Shown here piece by piece: positions 1 to 7,971 of a stretch of DNA of 64,000 nt. The position numbers were made by a program, and so were the translations under genes. The stretch is taken from assembly GCF_900095745.1 (NCBI RefSeq), contig NZ_FMIR01000015.1, forward strand, positions 310,001 to 374,000, in the 5' to 3' direction. The first letter of the stretch is position 1, and the number at the start of each line of letters is the position of its first letter. The notes beneath the pieces are model-generated. The model saw only the letters and a program-made list of their open reading frames with translations. It had not been told where the DNA came from and ran no database searches. The stretch comes from Microbacterium oxydans (GTDB lineage Bacteria > Actinomycetota > Actinomycetes > Actinomycetales > Microbacteriaceae).

Positions 1-160
1 TGGACTGGGCGAACGGCAGGAGCACGAAGATGGCGAACAGGATGAGAGGGGCGACCAGGAACACCAGCATGAAGCTGATCCGGTCGAGGTTGGGCCGCCG
101 ACGCGGCCGGGGAGGCGCTGTGCGCTCCCCCGGCCCCGCCGCAGTCAGGAGAGCAGTCAT
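1..160 (-). CDS. Carbohydrate ABC transporter permease, N-terminal fragment
   Basis: Only the first 53 codons are in the window; the gene continues past the left edge. The translation has a short Pro/Arg-rich cytoplasmic tail followed by a hydrophobic helix (around residues 34-50), the usual opening of a MalF-type permease inner-membrane subunit. Its ATG overlaps the TGA of the upstream binding-protein gene by 4 bp (ATGA at 157-160), so the two are translationally coupled and almost certainly belong to one importer. Substrate cannot be read from this fragment; the neighbours point to an amino sugar or its oligomers. Confidence 0.8.
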   Translation of the reverse strand, partial: MTALLTAAGPGERTAPPRPRRRPNLDRISFMLVFLVAPLILFAIFVLLPFAQS

Positions 161-1560
161 TTGCCGTAGTCGTATTCTTTCTTGGGCTTCGACGTGTCGG
201 CGGCGGCCGCTGCGCTGAGCTTCTCCTGCGCGTCGATGAGGTCCTGCGCAGTGATGTCACCGGCCAGGAACGACACCCAGTACGGCGCATCCTGGATCCC
301 GTAGTACCCGGAGTAGCTGTTCGATACCCAGCTGAACAGGTCGTCGCCGGCGTCCTCCATGACGCCCATGGTCGACGCCAGGGCCGTCGAGCCGAAGCCG
401 TCAGCGGGGACCGTGCCCTCGACGACGGTCGGAGCGAGCGTCAGCTCGGAGAACTTCGACGCGGCTTCCTTCGAGAAGAGAGCACGAAGGAACTCCTTGC
501 CGCCTGCCGTGCTCGCGGCCGCCTTCGGCACGGCCCACGGGATCGCCGGTCCTGCCTGTACGGCCTCGAAGGGGAGGGCCGCGTCTGCGGCATCGAGCAG
601 CGGCGCCGGCCACGCGGTCATCTCGAAGCCGTCGGCCGTCGCATCCTTCATCTCCGACTCGATCCAGGAGCCCGAGTAGTAGAAGAGCGCCTCCTGGTCG
701 TTGGACCACTGCGCCTGCGCTTGCGTGAACTGCGTTCCCGCGCCTCCGGGGACGAAGCAGTCGTCATCGATGAGGCTCTCCATCTGGTCGAGCACGTCCT
801 TCACGGCCGGGTTCGACCATGCCCCCGGCTCGAGGTTCGAGATGTCGTTGATGACGTCGACGCCGCCCTGCTTGATCGCCGAGTCGAGCACCAGCCACTG
901 GTAGTAGACGGCCGCCTCTTTGCCGAAGGCGAAGAGGTACTTGTCCTTCGCTCTCGCCTCGGTGCAGAGGTCAGCCATCTCCGACCAGGTCGTGGGTGGT
1001 TCCCAGCCGTTCTCCTCGAACAGGGAGTGGGAGTACCACAGGGAGAAGAGCGTCATGACGTAGTTCGCGTTGAGGTAGCCGTCGTCGTATTCGCCGACCT
1101 CCTTCACCCCGGGGAAGACCGCATCGGAGACCTTCACGCCGTCGTAGTTCTTCGTGTCCCAGAAGTCGCCGAGATCCTCGAGCTGATCCTGGATGCTGGT
1201 GATGGGGATCGCATCCGCCCCATCGTTGGTGAACGAGTCCGGCGGCGTGCCGCCGACGAAACGCGGTTGCAGCGACTGCGAGAGGTTGTTGGACGGCGTG
1301 ATCTGGACGCTGATCCCGTCTCCGAGCTGCTTCTCGACGAGGCCCGCGGCGAACTCCGCATACTCGGTTCCGTATCCGCCGTCGAACACCACGATGTCGA
1401 TCTTGGTGTTCGCCGCGACACCGAAAGGGTTGTCCGCGGAGGCGGTGCCGCCCTCCGATTCGGACGAGGAGCCGGGACCGGCGCAACCTGCGAGAACGAG
1501 ACAGAGTGCGGCAGCGGCGGCGCTGGCGTTCAACGCCATTCGGCGTGAGGAGCGGGGCAT
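157..1560 (-). CDS. Sugar ABC transporter substrate-binding lipoprotein (NgcE-like)
   Basis: A 467-residue extracellular solute-binding protein (family 1 type). The N-terminus has basic residues, a hydrophobic stretch and a lipobox LAGC with the lipidated cysteine at residue 26, followed by a Ser/Gly/Glu linker. The body has the features of carbohydrate binding proteins, and its overall look is closest to the N-acetylglucosamine/diacetylchitobiose binding protein NgcE. It sits first before the permease in a leftward operon RpiR, SIS protein, binding protein, permease. The SIS-type isomerase and a BadF-type kinase nearby agree with an amino-sugar ligand, but ligand identity is inference. Confidence 0.85.
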   Translation of the reverse strand: MPRSSRRMALNASAAAAALCLVLAGCAGPGSSSESEGGTASADNPFGVAANTKIDIVVFDGGYGTEYAEFAAGLVEKQLGDGISVQITPSNNLSQSLQPRFVGGTPPDSFTNDGADAIPITSIQDQLEDLGDFWDTKNYDGVKVSDAVFPGVKEVGEYDDGYLNANYVMTLFSLWYSHSLFEENGWEPPTTWSEMADLCTEARAKDKYLFAFGKEAAVYYQWLVLDSAIKQGGVDVINDISNLEPGAWSNPAVKDVLDQMESLIDDDCFVPGGAGTQFTQAQAQWSNDQEALFYYSGSWIESEMKDATADGFEMTAWPAPLLDAADAALPFEAVQAGPAIPWAVPKAAASTAGGKEFLRALFSKEAASKFSELTLAPTVVEGTVPADGFGSTALASTMGVMEDAGDDLFSWVSNSYSGYYGIQDAPYWVSFLAGDITAQDLIDAQEKLSAAAAADTSKPKKEYDYGK

Positions 1561-1601
1561 GAGTGACCTTCCTTCATTGGGGGTAACTTGCGGGTGTGTA
1601 G

Positions 1602-2381
1602 CTAGCGCGTGGAGCGCTCATCGAGGTGCGCGTACGGGAGGATGCGAGCACCGAAGCGGCCCTGAAGCCCGACGTTGTGCTGGTCGCCGCCGGGGATGTT
1701 CGCGGAGATGTACATCGGCGGCAGCTCCGCATCGAGCCGCAGCCGGTCTGCAGTGCCGAGCGTGAGGAGCTGCGCGATGTACGCCGCCGTGATCGACGAC
1801 ACGGCGCCGGCCCGCAGGCCGTCCGCCACTTCGATCGTGGCGTCGCCGAACGGGGCGAGGTTGTCGATCACGACATCGGCCGCCTCGAAAAGTCGTTTGC
1901 CGCTCGGGTGCTTCGTCTCCACGGCGCGGGAGTGCTCGAGGCTGGTGACGGCGATGACGGGAAGCCCCTCCGCCTTGGCACGCAGCGCGAGCCCCACGGT
2001 GGAGCCGTTCGCGCCGGAGTTCGAGGCGATGATGAACGCGTCCTCCTGGCGGATGTCGTAGAGATCGAACAGCTCATCGGCGACCGTGTGGTCGCGCTCG
2101 AACTCGGGCCTGCCCATCTCGGCCAGTTCCCGGGAGCCGAGGAGCACCAGGTCGCGCAGAGCGATCTGATGGGTCGGGATGAAGCCGCCGGCGCGACCGG
2201 CGATCTCCATGGCGAAGGCCTCGGAGTGCCCCGTGCCGAAGGCGTGTATGACGCCGCCGCGCTGCAGCGACGAGCTCAGGATCTCGATCGCGGCGTCGAG
2301 GCCGCCGGACGCGGCCGAGCGGTCGAGAGCCTCGATGCGGTGCCGTACCTCATCGGCGAATGCGGGGAAGAGCTGGGACAT
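1602..2381 (-). CDS. SIS-domain phosphosugar-binding protein (UPF0309-like)
   Basis: A 259-residue protein made of one SIS (sugar isomerase) domain. The segment HAFGTGHSEAFAMEIAGRAG near residue 45 and the later SNSGANGSTVGLAL near residue 120 are the phosphosugar-binding loops typical of the family. Proteins of this size and layout are called UPF0309 or sugar isomerase domain proteins and are often paired with PTS or ABC sugar loci; some relatives are MurNAc-6-phosphate etherases, but I do not see enough to claim that reaction. It lies 13 bp after the RpiR gene and 41 bp before the binding protein, in the same leftward operon. Confidence 0.75.
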   Translation of the reverse strand: MSQLFPAFADEVRHRIEALDRSAASGGLDAAIEILSSSLQRGGVIHAFGTGHSEAFAMEIAGRAGGFIPTHQIALRDLVLLGSRELAEMGRPEFERDHTVADELFDLYDIRQEDAFIIASNSGANGSTVGLALRAKAEGLPVIAVTSLEHSRAVETKHPSGKRLFEAADVVIDNLAPFGDATIEVADGLRAGAVSSITAAYIAQLLTLGTADRLRLDAELPPMYISANIPGGDQHNVGLQGRFGARILPYAHLDERSTR

Positions 2382-2394
2382 CGGTGGTACTCCT

Positions 2395-3342
2395 TCAGGA
2401 CTTCGGCGGCGACGGTTCTGCCGCGCGAGGGGAGGGGCGGGCAGACCGCGAGTTCAGTCGGCGACCGGAGATCGCATTCATGGCCGCTGCCGCGTTGCGT
2501 TCCTTCTTCTCCTCGCGGTTCCAGGAGGCGAGCAGGTAGAGCAGGTCGGCGGCGAACGTCTGGACATGCGAGGAGGTGAGGCTCCCGAGGTCGAGGTAGT
2601 CGTTCGGCGGCGCGGTCTGGATCACGACCTCGACGTCTTCGGCGATGGTCGTGTGCGGGTTGCTGGTGATCGCGACCGTCCACGCTCCGCTCGCCCGGGC
2701 CTCGGCGAGCATCTCGATCGTGTCGCTCGTCTCTCCGGAGCTCGAGATGCCGATCGCGACCGCACCCTCGGGGAGGATGGCTCCGCTCATCAGACCCAGG
2801 TGGGCGTCGGTCCATGCGCGCGCGTTGACGCCGACGAGGTACAGACGGTCCACCAGCGAGTGGGCGACGGTGCCGGAGCCGCCGACGCCGTAGACGTCGA
2901 CCTGCGGAGCGTCGGAGATCATCCGCGCGACCCGGCGCATGTCGCCGAGGTTCACGAGATCGGCCGACGCGCGCAGCGCCTGCACATGGCTGGCGAGGAA
3001 GGTGCGCAGCACATCCTCGTCGCTCATCTCGGGGTGCGCGGATGCGCCCGGCTCACCGACGATGCTGTCCTCTCCCACGGAGCGGCCGAGCTCGGCCGCC
3101 GCGCCGACGCGCAGTCCGGTGTAACCGCTGTACCCGATGAACTTGCAGAAGCGGGTGACCGTCGGCGCCGAAACCCCGGCTCGCTCGGCGAACTCGAAGA
3201 TCGACAGGGAGATCGGGAGGTCCGGGTTCTCCAGCAGGAGACGTGCCGTCCTCGCCATGGATGCCGACATCGTCGGAACGGTGCCCTGCAGCCGGGCGCG
3301 AAGCCCGAACTCTGCGGTGACCGGAGTGGAGCCTGTTGCCAC
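2395..3342 (-). CDS. MurR/RpiR family transcriptional regulator
   Basis: About 315 residues: an N-terminal helix-turn-helix (FAERAGVSAPTVTRFCKFIG) and a C-terminal SIS domain with VDVYGVGGSGTVAHSLVDRL and GISSSGETSDTIEML, the standard RpiR architecture for sensing a phosphosugar. I chose the GTG at 3342 (preceded by GGAAA), because longer in-frame starts would run through the divergent promoter region and the N-terminal extension has no family counterpart. It heads the leftward operon and faces the kinase gene at 3432; a candidate operator lies between them. Confidence 0.85.
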   Translation of the reverse strand: MATGSTPVTAEFGLRARLQGTVPTMSASMARTARLLLENPDLPISLSIFEFAERAGVSAPTVTRFCKFIGYSGYTGLRVGAAAELGRSVGEDSIVGEPGASAHPEMSDEDVLRTFLASHVQALRASADLVNLGDMRRVARMISDAPQVDVYGVGGSGTVAHSLVDRLYLVGVNARAWTDAHLGLMSGAILPEGAVAIGISSSGETSDTIEMLAEARASGAWTVAITSNPHTTIAEDVEVVIQTAPPNDYLDLGSLTSSHVQTFAADLLYLLASWNREEKKERNAAAAMNAISGRRLNSRSARPSPRAAEPSPPKS

Positions 3343-3375
3343 TATGAGATTTCCGTTCTCTAAATGCTGTTGATT

Positions 3376-3392
3376 GTGAAAGATAGTTTTAT
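3376..3392. promoter_or_regulatory. Candidate RpiR operator in divergent promoter
   Basis: The 17-mer GTGAAAGATAGTTTTAT lies between the RpiR gene and the kinase gene. Its left half matches the left half of the better palindrome at 4569-4585 and its right half keeps the TT of the inverted arm. Assigning it to the neighbouring RpiR protein is inference from position and partial symmetry. Confidence 0.4.
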
Positions 3393-3431
3393 GCTTCCGG
3401 AATGTCAACCGCGAATTACCCACCGGAGACA

Positions 3432-4466
3432 ATGCGTCCTGCGGGTGCCAAGATGAATCCCGTGCTGCTCGCGATCGACGCCGGAGGAACGAGTACCCGC
3501 TGCGCGGCGATCACAGAAGACGCCCGATGCCTGGGCGTCGCGCGCCACGGTGCCGGCAACCCGATCTCGGCGGGAGCCCCGATCGCCATCGCCTCCCTCG
3601 CGTCCGCGGCCGCCGACGCCCTGTCAGCGGCGCAGACCGCGCCGCAGGACGTGCACGCCGTCACCATCGCGATGGCGGGGATCAGTTCGGGCACCTCTTT
3701 CGAGCAGTCCCTGCAGACAGCCTTCGCATCGTTCGGCGTGCACGCCATCGTCCGATTCGACTCGGACGCGATGGCCGGCTTCTGCTCCGGAACCGCCGCC
3801 GAGAACGGGAGCGTGCTCATCAGCGGCACCGGAGCGGCCGCCGTACGGATGCACGCCGGGCAGGCGGTGGCGACAGCCGACGGCCTCGGGTGGCTCCTCG
3901 GCGATGTCGGCTCCGGATTCTGGATCGGCCACCGGGTCGCGCGCGCAGCCCTCGCGAACCTGGACCGTCGCGGACCGGAGACGACGTTGAGCGCGCTCCT
4001 GGTCGCCGGCATGCCGGCATCGGCGGCAGCAGCATCCCGCGCGGATGACGGCCGCCCGCCCGAGATCATGCAGATCCTGACATCGACATACGCCGCGCGT
4101 CCGGTGGAGCTCGCCCGACTGGCACCACTCGCCTTCGACGCTGCAGCCGACGGCGACGCCGTCGCGCTGTCCATCATCGACGAGGCCGCGGAGGGGCTCC
4201 ACGCCACGCTGCGCGCCGTGCAGGGGTCGGCGACGGATCCCGTCGTGGCGACGGGCGGGATCCTCGCGCAGCAGCCGACGCTCCGACGGCGCATCGAAGA
4301 GCGCCTGCGTGCGGACGGATATCCCGCGGAGCTGATCCCCGTCGACGACGGGCTCACGGGAGCTGCGGTGCTGGCTCTGCGGGGCGCCGGCGTCAGAGTC
4401 GACGAACGAGTGCGAATGGCGCTGAGCAGGAGCATCGACGAGGCCCGCCGCACCGTCACCTCCTGA
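3432..4466 (+). CDS. BadF/BadG/BcrA/BcrD-type sugar kinase (GlcNAc kinase-like)
   Basis: A 344-residue ASKHA-fold kinase. The phosphate-1 loop LAIDAGGTSTR is near the N-terminus, the phosphate-2/adenosine segments SVLISGTGAAAVR and DGLGWLLGDVGSGFWIG follow, and VVATGGIL is near the C-terminus; these fit the N-acetylglucosamine kinase branch of the BadF family. The ATG at 3432 has GGAG at a spacing of about 6; ATG 3402 and 3453 are alternatives. The gene is divergent from the RpiR operon and probably phosphorylates the amino sugar that the ABC system imports. GlcNAc as substrate is inference; MurNAc or glucosamine are possible. Confidence 0.8.
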   Translation: MRPAGAKMNPVLLAIDAGGTSTRCAAITEDARCLGVARHGAGNPISAGAPIAIASLASAAADALSAAQTAPQDVHAVTIAMAGISSGTSFEQSLQTAFASFGVHAIVRFDSDAMAGFCSGTAAENGSVLISGTGAAAVRMHAGQAVATADGLGWLLGDVGSGFWIGHRVARAALANLDRRGPETTLSALLVAGMPASAAAASRADDGRPPEIMQILTSTYAARPVELARLAPLAFDAAADGDAVALSIIDEAAEGLHATLRAVQGSATDPVVATGGILAQQPTLRRRIEERLRADGYPAELIPVDDGLTGAAVLALRGAGVRVDERVRMALSRSIDEARRTVTS

Positions 4467-4568
4467 ACCGCGTCGAGAATCGAGCAGGGCATCGCAGTCG
4501 GACCCCGATCCCGACGAATCCTTGACACCGCCCAGGATGATCGTTACTTTCACTCCTGAAGCGGCTTC

Positions 4569-4585
4569 GTGAAATTGTATTCCAC
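4569..4585. promoter_or_regulatory. Candidate RpiR operator upstream of secreted protein
   Basis: GTGAAATTGTATTCCAC is an imperfect palindrome of the form GTG-N-AAT-NNN-ATT-N-CAC, 31 bp upstream of the ATG at 4616. It shares its left half with the site at 3376-3392, suggesting that the secreted protein, the kinase and the uptake operon form one regulon. Confidence 0.45.
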
Positions 4586-4615
4586 CGTGAGTCGCCCCGA
4601 CAAAGGGAGCCATCC

Positions 4616-6949
4616 ATGGAACGTGTACGCGCGCTGGACGCTGAATCGACAGTCCCTCTGCGACGCCCGCATCGACGGCGGCTACTCGCCGGCATCGTCG
4701 CGGCCGTCGTCACGGCGACGGCTCTCGCCGTCCCCCTCGTCGCCGAACCGGCGTCGGCCGCCGGCACCCCGGAGTTCACCGACAGCTTCAACGATGCGAG
4801 GGACGCCGATCCCACGTACGGACTGAACGACTCGATCTCGACGCGCCAGAGCGGGCCCGGCAAGGGCGTGACCTACACGAGGGTCCACGGCAACTGGTCG
4901 ACTCCTGCGGCGACCCCGCCCAGCTATGCCAGCCAGGTGAACCACCCCGACTTCGCAGGCAAGCTCTCGTTCTGGGCGCAGCACTCGGCCGTGCGCCTCG
5001 ATGCGCCGGCGATGACCGACGCGGCCGATTCCTACACGCTGACGGCCAAGGTCAACCCGAACGCGAACGCACGGGGCAACGACGCGGACTGGGTCTCGCT
5101 GATGCTCGCGAAGACGGGCGGATCGACCGGCTACGTGACGGCGACGACCGTGGACGCCGGGCTCACCGTGAGCCGCAACGGCAAGGTCATGCTCTATCAG
5201 CGCGGCACAGCCCTGTGGTCGTCCGAGCTTCTGGCGACGAGAACGGCCACGGGTTTCGACGTCAGCGTCACGGTGTCCAACGCGTCGACGGCGAGTCCCA
5301 GCTTCGCAGTGTCCGTGAACGGCGCCACTCGAACGGCGACGCTCACCGGGGCGCTCGTGCAGCCGTACGTCCTCCTCGGCGCCTACCTCAGCAACGGTTC
5401 CGCGACGACGACAGCAGAGGTCAGCACAGTCGACGACCTCACCGTCAGCCGAGTCGCGCAGTTCGCGGACAACTTCGATGGGGCCAACGTCTACGCGTCC
5501 GACTACGGGTTGAACCAGAACCTCGGAGCGCGTGAGCCCGGTCTGGCGATGCCGCTGACGTACTCGCGTGTGCCCGGCCATTGGAGCAACACGGCGACGC
5601 CGCCCGCCACGCATTCGCAGGTGAACAACCCGAGCTTCCCGAATCAGCTTTCGTTCTGGGTCGCCCCCTCAGCAGTGAAGTTGGACATGCCCGTCTCGGC
5701 CGACAGCGCCGGCGCCTTCGAGATCCGCGCGACGGTCAAGCCTGACCCCGGATCGTTCGGAAGCGCCACGGACTGGGTCTCGATCATGCTCTCGTCGTCG
5801 AGCACCGGAAAGGGCTACGTCACAGACTCCCAGAACCAGTTCAGCATGACGGTCGCTCGCGACGGCACCGTCGCGCTCTATCGCGGCGGAGTCCTGGTGG
5901 GACCGACCTTCAGCGCCCCCATCCGCCCGAGCGGCTTCGCCGTGTCCATTCGCGCGACCGACGCCGGCGCGACTCCGGATCTCGAGGTGACCGTCAATGG
6001 CGCCACCCGGACGACCTCGCTGACCGCCGCCCTGAAGAAGCCCTACCTCTACCTGGGCGCCTACATCAGCAACGGAAGTGCGACTCAGCTGCGCGAGGTG
6101 AGCGCGATCGACGATCTGACGATCAGTCGTGTCGATCCGTTCCCCACGCTGAAGTACTTCGGCACATACGGAACGCGGAACGACGACCTCGCGGGGAATC
6201 ACGTTCCCGACATGAAGGGGATCTCGAACCTGCACTGGATCAACGTCTCTCCGACTCTCGACGCCAGCCCGCTCTCCTACGACACCGGAGAGTTCGCCGC
6301 GTGCCCGCCGAAGGGATGCATCGTCTACGTCGGGAGCGAGTTCTTCACGCCGCAGAGCCACCAGCAGCAGCCGAACCTCAACCGCTGGAACGGATTCGTG
6401 CAGATGCTGCAGCCATACAAGGACAAGATCGCGGCGTACTACCTGGAGGACGAGGCCTACCTCAAGGGCGTGACCTACCAGCAGCTCGACTGGTCGGCCA
6501 AGGCGGTGCAGGCGAGCATCAACGCGGGCGACATCCCCGATCTTCCGATCATGTTCACGATGACCTACATCGACATCGCGAACTCCGTAGCCGTGCCGCC
6601 CGACGTCGATTGGTACGGCATGGATGCCTACAACATGACGGAGACCGAGCTGGAGTGGTCGGCGAACCGCCTCGAGCAGATGGCCAGCGATCAGAACGAC
6701 AAGATCTATCTGTTCCCGCCGAACGTGCCCGACACCTGGAACACGTGGACGACCGAGGCGCAGATCCTCGACCGGCAGTACGAGTATCTGCGGGTCGCGA
6801 ACCGTCATCCACGCGTGATCGCGCTGCTCAACTTCGGGTTGTGGGTCGACACGGGTGCGGGGGGCAGCTCTCCTCGACCGCAGACCTACGTCCCGCGCGT
6901 GTTCGCACTGCAGGAGCGCGTCGGCGCCGCCATCATGTCTCGACCCTGA
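4616..6949 (+). CDS. Secreted two-repeat protein with putative TIM-barrel hydrolase domain
   Basis: 777 residues. The start at 4616 has AGGGAG upstream. An Arg-rich then hydrophobic segment ending in PASA near residue 48 is a Sec signal peptide. Two similar segments of about 220 residues follow (roughly 50-278 and 283-505); each opens with D(S/N)F(N/D) and ends with DDL(T)(V/I)SRV, and they look like concanavalin/LamG-type beta-sandwiches, probably carbohydrate-binding. The C-terminal part (507-777) differs: AAYYLEDEAY with E611, D612 and E613, then DVDWYGMDAYNM (D665, D670) and ALLNFGLWVDTG, the spacing expected of acidic residues at the ends of barrel strands. I do not recognise a named glycoside hydrolase family. 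The amino-sugar regulon around it suggests an enzyme acting on chitin-, peptidoglycan- or glycan-derived polymer; this is inference. Confidence 0.6.
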   Translation: MERVRALDAESTVPLRRPHRRRLLAGIVAAVVTATALAVPLVAEPASAAGTPEFTDSFNDARDADPTYGLNDSISTRQSGPGKGVTYTRVHGNWSTPAATPPSYASQVNHPDFAGKLSFWAQHSAVRLDAPAMTDAADSYTLTAKVNPNANARGNDADWVSLMLAKTGGSTGYVTATTVDAGLTVSRNGKVMLYQRGTALWSSELLATRTATGFDVSVTVSNASTASPSFAVSVNGATRTATLTGALVQPYVLLGAYLSNGSATTTAEVSTVDDLTVSRVAQFADNFDGANVYASDYGLNQNLGAREPGLAMPLTYSRVPGHWSNTATPPATHSQVNNPSFPNQLSFWVAPSAVKLDMPVSADSAGAFEIRATVKPDPGSFGSATDWVSIMLSSSSTGKGYVTDSQNQFSMTVARDGTVALYRGGVLVGPTFSAPIRPSGFAVSIRATDAGATPDLEVTVNGATRTTSLTAALKKPYLYLGAYISNGSATQLREVSAIDDLTISRVDPFPTLKYFGTYGTRNDDLAGNHVPDMKGISNLHWINVSPTLDASPLSYDTGEFAACPPKGCIVYVGSEFFTPQSHQQQPNLNRWNGFVQMLQPYKDKIAAYYLEDEAYLKGVTYQQLDWSAKAVQASINAGDIPDLPIMFTMTYIDIANSVAVPPDVDWYGMDAYNMTETELEWSANRLEQMASDQNDKIYLFPPNVPDTWNTWTTEAQILDRQYEYLRVANRHPRVIALLNFGLWVDTGAGGSSPRPQTYVPRVFALQERVGAAIMSRP

Positions 6950-6960
6950 GGAGGTTCCGT

Positions 6961-6992
6961 GAATGGATGCGCCCTGCGGGGCGCATCCATTC
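6961..6992. terminator. Bidirectional hairpin terminator
   Basis: A perfect 14-bp stem (GAATGGATGCGCCC and its complement) with a 4-base TGCG loop lies between the convergent genes ending at 6949 and 7010. No long T tract follows, as is common in high-GC actinobacteria. Confidence 0.7.
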
Positions 6993-7009
6993 CGGCGTGT
7001 CTGCGGGTT

Positions 7010-7921
7010 TCACGGCCGTTGCCGCACCGGCACGAATCGGGGGATGAGGCGCACGAAGATCACCATGGCGATCAGCTCGACGAGCGTCTGCGTCACGACG
7101 GCGAGCGGTGCGAGCGCGAAGGTCGTCGGCAGCGCGAGGGCGAGCGGGAGCACGACCAGCGAGTTGCGGGTGGCGCCCGAGAACACGACAGCGCGCGTGC
7201 GGGCGACGTCGAGGCGCGCTGCTCTGCCGGCGACGACGCCGACGGGGATCATGATCACGGCGAAGGCGGCATAGAGCGGAATCGTCGCGAGCAGTGCGGG
7301 GAGCTGCCGGCCGACGCCGGCGATCTGCGAGGCGACGACGACCGCGAGCGTGAGCATCATCAGCGGCACCATCGCGCTCTGGACCGTATCGCTCAGGGCT
7401 CGGCCCGCGCGCGTGCGCGAGGCTGCGTACTGGGTGAGCCCTGCAGCCGCGAGGGGAAGCACGATCAGCAGGAGGAACGCGTCGAGGAACGGGGCGAGGT
7501 CGATGGCGTCGATCAGCTCCGGTCCGACGAAGAGCCACAGATACAGGGGCAGGAGCAGCATCTGACCCAGCATCAGGAGGGGCGCGGCCGCGAGCAGTCG
7601 CTCCTTCGCCCCGCCGGCGAGCCCGGTGAACACGATGACGTAGTCGACGCACGGCGTGAGCAGGACGAGCAGCACGCCGACCAGCAGCGCCTGATCGTGA
7701 GCGACGAAGCGCGACAGGCCGAACACGATCACGGGCACGATCACGAAGTTCACGACCAGCAGCACGGCGAGGAAGCGGATGTCGCGGAATGCGCGCCCGA
7801 TCGCCGAGAACGGGACGCCGAGGAACGTCGCGTACAGCAGCAGCCCGAGGACGGGAGTGATGGCGAGCTCCAGCGGATGCGCGACGGCGGGCGCCCAGAG
7901 GCCCACCACGGCACCGATCAC
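7010..7921 (-). CDS. ACR3/bile-acid:sodium symporter-like membrane protein
   Basis: About 303 residues from the GTG at 7921, with eight to ten hydrophobic segments and the family feature LTPCVDYVIVFTGLAGG (a conserved cysteine in a broken helix, as in arsenite exporters of the ACR3 branch) and SGATRNSLVVLPLALALP near the C-terminus. The reading frame stays open upstream and encodes ERHQVALYLAAI, which looks like a genuine family N-terminus; a CTG at 7975 preceded by GGGGAG would give 321 residues and overlap the LacI stop by 4 bp. No arsenic genes are adjacent, so transport of arsenite is uncertain; an organic anion is possible. Confidence 0.7.
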   Translation of the reverse strand: MIGAVVGLWAPAVAHPLELAITPVLGLLLYATFLGVPFSAIGRAFRDIRFLAVLLVVNFVIVPVIVFGLSRFVAHDQALLVGVLLVLLTPCVDYVIVFTGLAGGAKERLLAAAPLLMLGQMLLLPLYLWLFVGPELIDAIDLAPFLDAFLLLIVLPLAAAGLTQYAASRTRAGRALSDTVQSAMVPLMMLTLAVVVASQIAGVGRQLPALLATIPLYAAFAVIMIPVGVVAGRAARLDVARTRAVVFSGATRNSLVVLPLALALPTTFALAPLAVVTQTLVELIAMVIFVRLIPRFVPVRQRP

Positions 7922-7971
7922 GATCGCCGCGAGATAGAGGGCGACCTGGTGTCGCTCCCCCCAGGCGACGA

